From positions 1 to 26,211 of the forward strand of contig JAFAWL010000439.1 of the NCBI GenBank assembly GCA_019241805.1: 26,211 nucleotides of DNA, in the 5' to 3' direction. A program made the translations under genes and the position numbers. Source of the DNA: Actinomycetota bacterium (GTDB lineage: Bacteria; Actinomycetota; Actinomycetes; Mycobacteriales; Jatrophihabitantaceae). The notes below the pieces were generated by a model. It worked only from the letters and a program-made list of their open reading frames with translations, was not told where the DNA came from and did not search any database. Numbering within the stretch: the stretch's first letter is position 1; every line of letters begins with the position of its first letter. This document shows positions 7,949 to 14,095 of this stretch, piece after piece.

Positions 7949-8021
7949 GGGGACGTAGCTCAATTGGCAGAGCACCGCCTTTGCAAGGCGGGGGTTGGGA
8001 GTTCGATTCTCCTCGTCTCCA
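7949..8021 (+). tRNA. tRNA-Ala (TGC)
   Basis: The 73-base cloverleaf has acceptor GGGGACG pairing with CGTCTCC at 8014–8020 (one G·T) and discriminator A at 8021. The anticodon stem CCGCC/GGCGG encloses TTTGCAA, with anticodon TGC at 7982–7984. The T arm carries GTTCGATTC. CCA is not encoded. No clear promoter of its own is seen, so it may share the upstream tRNA-Ile transcript. Confidence 0.97.
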
Positions 8022-8271
8022 CTCATTCATCCGATGCTTCCGGGTGTTTTCGACGCACCCGGCGTCGAATGTCGCGAACTCGTGGACCTCTCGATCGATC
8101 TCAGGAAATCACTGTCTTCGTGACCCGACAGTACGAGGAAATTGTGAGCCGCAGCATTTCCTGAGCGATGCGCCTGCTGAATCGCCATCAATTATCCGTC
8201 GTAATCGCGATCCGCGATTTAGCGCTCGAGTCGAGTCACTCGTGGGTAGAGCTCCGCACGAGTAGCGTTGA
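8022..8271. other. Non-coding spacer after tRNA-Ala
   Basis: Apart from the hairpin at 8040–8069 I see no gene in these 250 bases. The stretch around 8130–8230 is less GC-rich than its surroundings. It ends at a stop codon in the frame of the methyltransferase remnant, marking where the homology breaks off. Confidence 0.5.
8040..8069 (+). terminator. Candidate terminator with two competing stems
   Basis: TTCGACGC at 8049–8056 pairs perfectly with GCGTCGAA at 8062–8069 around a five-base loop. An overlapping alternative, CCGGGTG at 8040–8046 with CACCCGG at 8056–8062, cannot form at the same time. It lies 19–28 bases after tRNA-Ala, the right place to end the tRNA transcript, but has no trailing T run. 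Confidence 0.4.
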
Positions 8272-8730
8272 TCCTTCTGCTCCGGAATCACCCCGGCTTA
8301 CGCTGGCGGCACAGAGATCGCTCGGGTTCTCGTCCCCGGAGGCGTGCTGGCCGGGCTCTGGAACGTCATGGACGACGCCGTCGACTGGGTGGCGGAGCCG
8401 GTCCGAATCAGCGGGCCGGCCGCCATCGGTCCCCGGGACACGCCGGCGAGCTGGCGCGTCGAGACGGCGCATCTGCTCCGAGCATCGCCCGGCATGCCGC
8501 ATCGATTCGGACCATCGGCGCAGGTCGGCTTCGCCCACGGGCAGCAGCGCACGGCACAGTCGCTCGTCGCCACGCTCGCGACCCGGGCCGGCTTGCTCGT
8601 GCTGCCTGAGGACGAGAGGCAGGCTGCCCTGGAGCGCATCCACGAGTTCCTGCTCAGCCGGCCGGAGACCGCCCGCGGCGAGTTCACGCTGCCCATGCAG
8701 ACCTGCGCGCTTCGAGCGCACCGGCTCTGA
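8272..8730 (+). pseudogene. Truncated class I SAM methyltransferase, C-terminal half only
   Basis: The open frame after a stop at 8269–8271 gives about 150 residues that resemble only the second half of a class I SAM-dependent methyltransferase. EIARVLVPGGVLAGLWNVMDD corresponds to the strand 4/5 region (usual form EIARVLRPGGVLAGLWN). It is followed by DTPASWRVE, GQQRTAQSLVATLATRAG, LPEDERQAALERIHEF and ARGEFTLPMQTCALR, in the normal order for these enzymes. The N-terminal ~110 residues with the SAM-binding glycine loop are missing, and I found no frameshifted remnant of them upstream. A GTG at 8344 could start a 128-residue product, but without a ribosome site and without cofactor binding. 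I read it as a gene remnant; a stand-alone small protein is less likely. Confidence 0.6.
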
Positions 8731-8799
8731 CGTCCGACCCTCGAATGATGAGGCTGCGGCCCCGCGGCATGAATTTCCCCACGATTCGTTCACAGCCCT

Positions 8800-8834
8800 A
8801 GTTGCTTGCCGAGACGCAAGATAAACTCGACGTG
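8800..8834 (+). promoter_or_regulatory. Promoter for a leaderless exporter mRNA
   Basis: TAAACT at 8822–8827 fits the −10 pattern, and six bases later comes the GTG start at 8834, so transcription would begin at or next to the start codon. A weak −35 (AGTTGC, 8800–8805) lies 16 bases upstream. No Shine-Dalgarno site precedes the GTG. Confidence 0.5.
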
Positions 8835-10261
8835 TGACAACTGCGCCCGTCGACGTCGGAGCCGATGCACGAATTGACGGCGCCGCGTCGACCGGATTCG
8901 GCGACGAGCCGCAGCCGCGCCGCCACCTGGTCTTCGTCATCGTGGCCATGGCTCTGGTGATGGCCGCTGTCGACTCCACGATCGTTGCGACCGCACTGTC
9001 CTCGATCCAGAAGGATTTACACGCTCAGGTCAACTGGAGTTCCTGGACGATCACGATCTACGCGTTGGGCCAGGTCGTGATGATGCCGCTGGCCGGCCGG
9101 ATGAGCGACATGTTCGGGCGCAAGCGGATCTTCGTTGCGGCCGGCGTGCTGTTCACACTCGCCTCGTTGTGCTGCGGATTGGCGACCAACATCTACATGC
9201 TGGTCGTGCTACGCGCCGTGCAGGCCCTCGGCGGCGGCGCGTTCATGCCGTCAGCTACCGGCATCGTGGCCGAACAGTACGGTCGTGAGCGGGATCGGGC
9301 AGTGGGCATGTTCACCAGCATCTTTCCCATCGGCGGCATCGTCGGCCCGATCCTGGGCGGCGTCTTCGTCGCCTACCTCGACTGGCGCTGGATCTTCTTC
9401 GTGAACGTACCCGTCGGCATCCTCATGATCGCGATGAGCCTGCGCTTCATTCCTTCGACCAGCAGCCGTGCGCCAGGTCGCGTCGACGGCGTCGGCATCG
9501 CCTTGTTCGGTGCGACGATCTTTTCGGCGATGCTTGGTATCAGCTTCCTGGGATCCGGCAGCGTCGAGGTGTGGGACGCAAAATTCCTCGTCCCGGAGAT
9601 TGCCGCACTTGTCGCGGCGACGTTCTTCGTTCGACACGCACGAGTCAGTTCCGCGCCGTTCATCCCGATCAATCTGTTGGTCGGCAAAGGCTTCGGGACG
9701 ATGAACCTGATCAACCTGCTGTTCGGCAGTGCCGCCATAGGCTTCGGGGCGTTGGTGCCCTTGTATGCCCAGTACCGATTCGGGATCTCGGAGCTCGACG
9801 CGGGAACGTTGCTCACCACGCGTGCCGCCGGCACCATCGCCGTGGCCGGCCTCGCGGTAAGCGTGTTACGGCGCACCGGTTATCGGCTGCCGATGATGGG
9901 CGGATTTGCCATCGTGGCGGTCGGAATGGTCTTGATGGATCTCACGCCGTCGGGAATCTCGCACTACATGTGGTTGGGCCTGTCGGCCGGGATCACGGGC
10001 ATCGGGATGGGATTGGCCATGCCGGCGAGCAACAACGCGACCTTGCACATGGCCGAGGGCCAGTTGGCCGCGGTCGCCGGTCTGCGCGGCATGTTCCGGC
10101 AAAGTGGCGCGATCCTCGCCGTCTCGATCGCATCGGCGATCGTGGCACGATCGAGTCAGGCCGGATCGACTTTGGGCATCGTCTTCGTCGTGTTCGCCGC
10201 GATGCTCGTGCTGACCGTGCCGTTGACCTTGCTCGTGCCCGAACGGCGGGGTCGTTGGTAA
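8834..10261 (+). CDS. MFS transporter, DHA2 (EmrB/QacA) drug:H+ antiporter family
   Basis: This 475-residue polytopic membrane protein belongs to the major facilitator superfamily, drug:proton antiporter-2 branch. After a ~30-residue polar N-terminus, helix 1 carries the D1-type motif AAVDSTIVATAL. The loop between helices 2 and 3 has motif A (GRMSDMFGRKRIF). Helix 5 holds motif C, GGIVGPILGG, typical of exporters, followed by WRWIFFVNVPVGI, a DHA2 hallmark. The length suits about 14 helices. The substrate cannot be read from sequence. The gene converges with the marR gene across only 12 bases. The GTG start at 8834 appears leaderless. Confidence 0.9.
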   Translation: MTTAPVDVGADARIDGAASTGFGDEPQPRRHLVFVIVAMALVMAAVDSTIVATALSSIQKDLHAQVNWSSWTITIYALGQVVMMPLAGRMSDMFGRKRIFVAAGVLFTLASLCCGLATNIYMLVVLRAVQALGGGAFMPSATGIVAEQYGRERDRAVGMFTSIFPIGGIVGPILGGVFVAYLDWRWIFFVNVPVGILMIAMSLRFIPSTSSRAPGRVDGVGIALFGATIFSAMLGISFLGSGSVEVWDAKFLVPEIAALVAATFFVRHARVSSAPFIPINLLVGKGFGTMNLINLLFGSAAIGFGALVPLYAQYRFGISELDAGTLLTTRAAGTIAVAGLAVSVLRRTGYRLPMMGGFAIVAVGMVLMDLTPSGISHYMWLGLSAGITGIGMGLAMPASNNATLHMAEGQLAAVAGLRGMFRQSGAILAVSIASAIVARSSQAGSTLGIVFVVFAAMLVLTVPLTLLVPERRGRW

Positions 10262-10273
10262 TGGGTGCGCGCG

Positions 10274-10834
10274 TCACTGTGGCGGCGCCACTTCCGTAGC
10301 CGCGAAGTCGTAGCGGGTGCTCGCCGCATTCGCCGACGGGCACAAGCCCTCGTCGCGTCCACATGCGTCGGTATTACAAAGCCGGCAGGTCCACGCCCCA
10401 CCGTCCTTGCTCGCCACCACGTTTGCCAGTACTCGGCCCAACAGGCTCACGAGCGATTCCTGCTCCGATTCGCTGAGGCCGGCCAGCAGGTCGGAGGCTG
10501 CCCTCAGCCGCGCGTCGCTTATTTGTCGAGCCAATCGCTGGCCCTCCGGGGTAAGGCGAACCCGACGGCTGCGCCCGTCGACCCCGGCCTCGCGGCGGGC
10601 CAATCCCGCGCTCTCCAATCGGTCGACCAGCCGGACGGCACCGGACGGCGTCAGCCCGAGCACCGCACAGATCCGATCGAGGCCGGGCCCGTCCAGGAAG
10701 TGATGGAGCGCCGACAGCGCCGGCATCAGACTGGCCGGACCCGCGGCGGCGAGGACACCGGCGATTCGGTCGGTCACCGCAAGCGCGGCCGCGCCGAGGA
10801 TGTTCGCTGCGCGGCCGTCCTCGCCGGCGTTCAC
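10274..10834 (-). CDS. MarR-family regulator with a four-cysteine C-terminal tail
   Basis: The 186-residue product has a winged helix between about residues 52 and 100: GLTPSGAVRLVDRLESAGLARR followed by the wing DGRSRRVRLTPEG, both typical of MarR dimers. Beyond the usual ~140 residues there is a tail WTCRLCNTDACG…LCPSANA, with Cys150, 153, 158 and 165 (C-x2-C-x4-C-x6-C). That spacing could bind zinc or an iron–sulfur cluster, making it a possible redox or metal sensor; this is inference. The GTG start at 10834 overlaps the TGA of the DUF3224 gene by four bases (GTGA), so the two are translationally coupled. It likely controls its own operon and perhaps the convergent exporter. Confidence 0.85.
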   Translation of the reverse strand: MNAGEDGRAANILGAAALAVTDRIAGVLAAAGPASLMPALSALHHFLDGPGLDRICAVLGLTPSGAVRLVDRLESAGLARREAGVDGRSRRVRLTPEGQRLARQISDARLRAASDLLAGLSESEQESLVSLLGRVLANVVASKDGGAWTCRLCNTDACGRDEGLCPSANAASTRYDFAATEVAPPQ

Positions 10835-11226
10835 CCGAGGTCGTAACTCAGAGTGATCGGCATGAACGGGTAGTCGTCGTGCGTCGAACGGCTCGACAAC
10901 GTGCCTCGCAGACCGGCGAGCTCGCCCGACGCGTCGACGATGTCGAATTCCTGCCAGGCGACACCGCTGTCGTACCGTCCTGTGCCTCGGACGACGAAGA
11001 CGCCGCTGCGGCCGTCCAGCGTCGCCTCGATCCGCATGAGGCCGACGAACTCGCTCGTGCCGTCGGCTCGGTAGAACAACGTCGACTGGGCGGTCGCGGT
11101 GCCGAGTTCGGCCTCACCCCGGAGCGAAATCACGGCCTGAGCGATTTTGCTACCGTCCGGAAATTCGGTGGTGGCCTCCTCGTCCCAGTTCTCGATCTTG
11201 AGCTTGGTGTTGAGTGCGTCAGTCAT
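10831..11226 (-). CDS. DUF3224 domain protein
   Basis: The 131-residue product matches the DUF3224 family of small beta-rich proteins: NWDEEA near the start, then ISLRGEAELGTATAQSTLFYRADGTSEFVGLMRIEATLDGRSGVFVVRGTGRYDSG split over successive strands, and a C-terminal LSYDLG. There is no signal peptide or membrane segment, so it is cytoplasmic. The function of the family is not known to me. ATG 11226 is the start. The gene is first in a two-gene operon with the MarR regulator, joined by a GTGA overlap, so it may be a ligand-binding partner or a regulated target. An imperfect palindrome lies 13 bases upstream of the ATG. Confidence 0.85.
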   Translation of the reverse strand: MTDALNTKLKIENWDEEATTEFPDGSKIAQAVISLRGEAELGTATAQSTLFYRADGTSEFVGLMRIEATLDGRSGVFVVRGTGRYDSGVAWQEFDIVDASGELAGLRGTLSSRSTHDDYPFMPITLSYDLG

Positions 11227-11238
11227 GGCTCAAAGATA

Positions 11239-11253
11239 TGACTGACGCAATCA
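11239..11253. promoter_or_regulatory. Possible MarR operator upstream of the DUF3224–marR operon
   Basis: TGACTGACGCAATCA is an imperfect palindrome (TGACTG / CAATCA, one mismatched pair, three-base centre) lying 13–27 bases before the DUF3224 start. Position and form suit an autoregulatory MarR site, but I have no second copy to compare. Confidence 0.35.
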
Positions 11254-11694
11254 AATGTCCGTGAGGAGCTGTGTCCGCGTCATGACGCTTCGGCCATCGA
11301 GCGGTGGGCGACAGCTGGGGCCCTTCACGCCTATCCGACCGGGGCTTACTGGGGTGATGTGCATGAGTGCGGTCGGTGCGCGCGGTGTGACAGGGCTTTG
11401 GCAGCCAAAATATTATTCTGAAAAACATTTGATAGCCGTCGTGCGCCCACATGTCGTGGTGACCACCAGCCGAAGCGGAGATGCGCGAATCGGGCAAGGC
11501 CGTCGCGCCCACCCAAGGTTGGACCTGACCGAGTGCGCAGCCGGCTGATGGGCAGACGCGACACTGCTGGCAATCCTCGCGCGGGCGCGCGAAGGCGGCG
11601 CGTGGCCGGTGCCGGCAATAGGCCATCGTCCGCCGTGACGAGAACACCGGCGATCGGCCTAGCCGCGCCGCGCGCCGGCACTTCCACGCGGACG
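11254..11694. other. Intergenic stretch before the Ala/Pro-repeat protein
   Basis: I can support no gene here. It holds a good + strand promoter with a palindrome in its spacer (11387–11416), next to the most AT-rich patch of the area (about 11405–11432). The frame of the downstream repeat protein is open back to 11533, but codon usage in 11533–11694 looks mixed and no ribosome site was found. Confidence 0.5.
11387..11416 (+). promoter_or_regulatory. Strong sigma-70 promoter with palindrome in the spacer
   Basis: GTGACA (11387–11392) and TATTAT (11411–11416) each match the consensus at 5 of 6 positions, with an 18-base spacer. The spacer contains the palindrome TTTGGCAGCCAAA at 11397–11409 (six-base arms, one-base centre), an ideal repressor position. 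The start would be near 11423, reading toward the repeat protein. Confidence 0.6.
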
Positions 11695-12408
11695 ATGCTG
11701 GGCAGTGACGCGATTTTCGTGCCCGCCCGTCGAGTTCGCCCCCCGCGAGGGTGGACCCGGTCAGCTGCGCCCGAGCCCACACCCGAGCGTGCGCCTGGCG
11801 CTTTCGAACAGCCGGCCTCCGTGGATACATCCACCGCGGCGCCGCGGTTCGCCGCTGCACCGCTCGCGGTGCCATGGTTCGCAGCGGCACCGTTCGCGGC
11901 AGCACCGTACGCAGCCCCTTCGTATGCCGCGGCACCGCACGCGGCCCTCCCGTATGCCGCGGCACCGCACGCGGCCCTCCCGTACGCAGCCCTACCGCAG
12001 GAGGTGCCACCGCTCGCCGGTCCGCCGTTCGGGGTGCCACGGTTCGCCGCGGCGCCCTTCGCGGTGCCACGGTTCGCCGCCGCACCGCTTGCGACGCCAC
12101 CGTTCGGCGCGCGCCCGCACAAGGAGCCCAGCCGGCGCCACCGCCGCTCCGGCCGGTTCCCAAACCGGCTCGACGACCTGGATCAAGGCTGGTGGACGTC
12201 CCTTTCTGTCGGGGCCCGAGTCGCGGTCGCGGGAGTGCTCGCCCTAGTCCTGATCGTGGCCGTCATCGCGATCCTTCTGGCCGGCAACGCACAACCGCAG
12301 CCGGGAGGTCAGCCGGCCTCATTGCCCGCGCCGGCGTTGACCACATCGGGCTTGCTCGGGTCTCGGTTGGTCACGTCGCGTTTACCGGTGCCCCGGCAGC
12401 TGGGCTAG
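11695..12408 (+). CDS. Ala/Pro-repeat protein with C-terminal membrane anchor
   Basis: I do not recognise this gene. From ATG 11695 the product is 237 residues; the frame is open from 11533, no candidate start has a ribosome site, and the start is a guess. Residues about 50–139 are a degenerate five-residue repeat (P-F/Y/L-A-A-A and P-F-A-V-P variants). A basic segment follows (RRHRRSGRFPNR), then an acidic tryptophan turn (DDLDQGWW), one membrane helix at about 175–196 (VAVAGVLALVLIVAVIAILLAG), and a ~40-residue Pro/Ser/Thr tail. The repeat domain would lie in the cytoplasm if the positive-inside rule holds. The opposite strand is also open because the 15-base repeat lacks stops in most frames, but only this frame yields a coherent membrane protein. 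Confidence 0.5.
   Translation: MLGSDAIFVPARRVRPPRGWTRSAAPEPTPERAPGAFEQPASVDTSTAAPRFAAAPLAVPWFAAAPFAAAPYAAPSYAAAPHAALPYAAAPHAALPYAALPQEVPPLAGPPFGVPRFAAAPFAVPRFAAAPLATPPFGARPHKEPSRRHRRSGRFPNRLDDLDQGWWTSLSVGARVAVAGVLALVLIVAVIAILLAGNAQPQPGGQPASLPAPALTTSGLLGSRLVTSRLPVPRQLG
11921..11980 (+). repeat. Perfect 30-base tandem duplication in the repeat protein
   Basis: Bases 11921–11950 and 11951–11980 are identical, encoding the ten-residue unit YAAAPHAALP twice. A second, slightly diverged 30-base pair spans about 12033–12092. Both are two-unit multiples of the underlying 15-base repeat that runs from about 11845 to 12115, so copy number probably varies by slippage. Confidence 0.85.
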
Positions 12409-12411
12409 CGT
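12382..12411 (+). promoter_or_regulatory. Possible promoter for a leaderless DinB-family mRNA
   Basis: TAGCGT at 12406–12411 lies eight bases before the GTG at 12420, with TTACCG at 12382–12387 and an 18-base spacer. The −10 includes the stop codon of the preceding gene. Confidence 0.4.
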
Positions 12412-12419
12412 TCGATCTC

Positions 12420-12926
12420 GTGAAGTCGCGAGAGCTGTTGCAGGACGGGTACGACCGGATCGCCGAACGAGTCGCCGCCGTCGTCGACGGGCTCAACGAC
12501 GACCAGCTCACTACCGGCCCGGCCGGCGCTACGAATACCATCGCCTGGTTGGTCTGGCATCTGACCCGGGTGCAGGACGACCACATCGCCGATGCCGCCG
12601 GCAGTGAGCAGGTCTGGATCGCCGACGGTTGGTTCGAGCGCTTCGCCCTCCATCTGGAGGCGTCGGCGACCGGCTACGGGCACGACCCCGAGGAGGTCGC
12701 CGCCGTCCGAGCAAGCGCCGACCTGCTGCGGCGCTATCACGCCGCGGTCCACGAGCGCACGCGCCGCTTCCTGACCGGTGTGGACGACGCCGACCTCGAC
12801 CGGGTGATCGACGACGGGTGGGATCCACCCGTCACGCTCGGCGTGCGGCTGATCAGCGTGCTCAGTGACGACCTCCAGCACGTCGGCCAGGCCGCCTATG
12901 TGCGCGGGATTCTGCTTAACGTCTGA
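12420..12926 (+). CDS. DinB-family protein, DUF664 / mycothiol-dependent enzyme type
   Basis: The 168-residue product starts at GTG 12420 and has the DinB four-helix-bundle pattern. WLVWHLTRVQDDH supplies His47 and His55, and LSDDLQHVGQAAYVRG supplies His154, the expected metal ligands of the family. In actinobacteria many such proteins are metal-dependent transferases using mycothiol for detoxification; the substrate here cannot be told. It begins 11 bases after the repeat protein's stop and has no Shine-Dalgarno site. An upstream extension of the frame exists across the repeat gene but is a shadow of it. Family assignment is firm, the activity is inference. Confidence 0.82.
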   Translation: MKSRELLQDGYDRIAERVAAVVDGLNDDQLTTGPAGATNTIAWLVWHLTRVQDDHIADAAGSEQVWIADGWFERFALHLEASATGYGHDPEEVAAVRASADLLRRYHAAVHERTRRFLTGVDDADLDRVIDDGWDPPVTLGVRLISVLSDDLQHVGQAAYVRGILLNV

Positions 12927-13006
12927 GCGAGGCCGGCCAATATTCGCTAGAGGTTCACGCCCGTCTCGGCCGGTCGGCCTGGCGCAGCCCGGCGCGACGG
13001 CGCAGC

Positions 13007-13567
13007 ATGATCACCATGCCGGTCGTTGCCGCGTCCACTGTGCCGGCCTGGACGCCGAAGCTCGTTCGGCGCTGGATCATCGCGCTCGTCTGCCTGGGCG
13101 CAGTCGTCGTGGCCGTTCTCGGCGTACGACTACGCGATGCCGACTCCCGCGGCACGCCTGATCCCGGTGGCCGCACGTTGGCCAGCTTGCGCACGGCCGA
13201 GCGGGGAGTGCCTGCGGGTGTGTCCGCAATTCGGCCGCGCGGCCGCGAGCCGCAGTGGGATGCCTGTGATGGCGAGAGCGGTTCGGCGGGGTGGACGCCG
13301 GCGTTCTACTCAGTCGCCTTCCGCAGCCAGCTGGCCGCGGAGGACGTCGCTGGGGTGAGCACGCAGCAGCTGCAGCGCGCGGGCTGGGTTTTCAGAGATC
13401 AAATCGACGGCCCGACCGGACCGACCCTGCGCTTCGCGCGCACGCTACCCGACGGCGACGTGGCGAGCCTCGAACTGACTGCCGCGGCGCCGGACCAGGA
13501 CGGAAGCCGACTGTGGCAGGTCACGGCGAGCGCTCCCCCCGAGGCGGTGCGCTCGAGCAGCTGCTGA
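13007..13567 (+). CDS. Hypothetical protein with N-terminal membrane anchor
   Basis: I do not recognise this family. The 186-residue product (ATG 13007; ATG 13016 is equally possible) has a basic stretch and a membrane helix at about 23–41 (WIIALVCLGAVVVAVLGV). The rest would be extracytoplasmic: a Pro/Arg linker, then a globular part with WDACDGESGSAGWTPAFYSVAF, LQRAGWVF and SRLWQVTASAPP. Two cysteines, one in WDACDG and one terminal, could form a disulfide. No lipobox is present at the helix end. The alternation of short strands suggests a small beta-rich domain, as in many secreted actinobacterial proteins. No ribosome site is evident. Confidence 0.6.
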   Translation: MITMPVVAASTVPAWTPKLVRRWIIALVCLGAVVVAVLGVRLRDADSRGTPDPGGRTLASLRTAERGVPAGVSAIRPRGREPQWDACDGESGSAGWTPAFYSVAFRSQLAAEDVAGVSTQQLQRAGWVFRDQIDGPTGPTLRFARTLPDGDVASLELTAAAPDQDGSRLWQVTASAPPEAVRSSSC

Positions 13568-13594
13568 CCCAGCGGGCTCGTCGGTAAACTGAAG

Positions 13595-13903
13595 TCAGGG
13601 GCGCGAGATCCGTGACGGTCGAAGACGCGAGTGCATCCGCGCAGTGCGTCGACCGACTGCGCGGTACGTCGTGGCGCTGACGGCACAGCGTGCGGACGCT
13701 CGAGCGATCGACGATGCGGCGGGCTGGGCCGACCGGGTCGACCTGGTCGATCGGGTCTGCTTGTCCGACAGGGTCAGTGCGCCTACCACTGCCGCTGCGG
13801 GCAGCGGGGTGAGATCACGACCGGCGAGGCAGATGAGAACGGCCGTAACCGCGCTGACCGCGATCCAGCCGCCGCCGATCATCAAGAGCAGGGTGCCACT
13901 CAT
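13595..13903 (-). CDS. Small hypothetical membrane protein
   Basis: The 102-residue product starts at ATG 13903, with AAGGA six bases upstream on the − strand. Residues about 5–28 form a hydrophobic helix (LLLMIGGGWIAVSAVTAVLICLAG), and a second weaker hydrophobic patch (AAAVVGALTL) follows. The remaining ~55 residues are basic and Ser/Arg-rich and look disordered. A well-formed promoter lies upstream, and the gene is divergent from murT. I do not recognise a family. The ribosome site plus promoter argue that it is real, though the C-terminal part could be an unselected extension. Confidence 0.55.
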   Translation of the reverse strand: MSGTLLLMIGGGWIAVSAVTAVLICLAGRDLTPLPAAAVVGALTLSDKQTRSTRSTRSAQPAASSIARASARCAVSATTYRAVGRRTARMHSRLRPSRISRP

Positions 13904-13962
13904 CGGGGGTCCTTAGCTTCGGCGTCCGGGGGTCCCCGCCCTCCACGGGAGACGCTCACACA

Positions 13963-13990
13963 AATTTAGCATCAATCTCGCACATGTCTA
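13963..13990 (-). promoter_or_regulatory. Promoter of the small membrane protein
   Basis: Read on −, TAGACA (13990–13985) and TAAATT (13968–13963) have a 16-base spacer. The −35 matches TTGACA at 5 of 6 and the −10 fits TAnnnT. Transcription would start near 13956, leaving a leader of about 50 bases. Confidence 0.6.
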
Positions 13991-14079
13991 GATGGTGTTA
14001 AGTCCAGTCCGCCACTGGGTCCCTACCCGCGCAGCCGTCGAGTTCACATCGGCTGCACCGGCAACTGCCCCGTCGCAGC

Positions 14080-14095
14080 TAACCTGACCAGATCA
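14080..14095 (+). promoter_or_regulatory. Possible −10 element for murT–gatD
   Basis: TAACCT at 14080–14085 lies nine bases before the murT ATG at 14095. No convincing −35 and no Shine-Dalgarno site is seen, so a leaderless or nearly leaderless message is likely. Confidence 0.4.

Noticed and set aside
10279..10291. GTGGCGGCGCCAC inverted repeat between exporter and marR as a terminator
   Set aside because: The arms leave only a one-base loop, so the usable stem is short, there is no T run, and it lies within the marR coding end.
11219..12163. − strand frames of about 250–310 residues opposite the Ala/Pro-repeat gene
   Set aside because: They arise from the stop-free 15-base repeat, contain no membrane helix or domain, and run over the clear promoter at 11387–11416.
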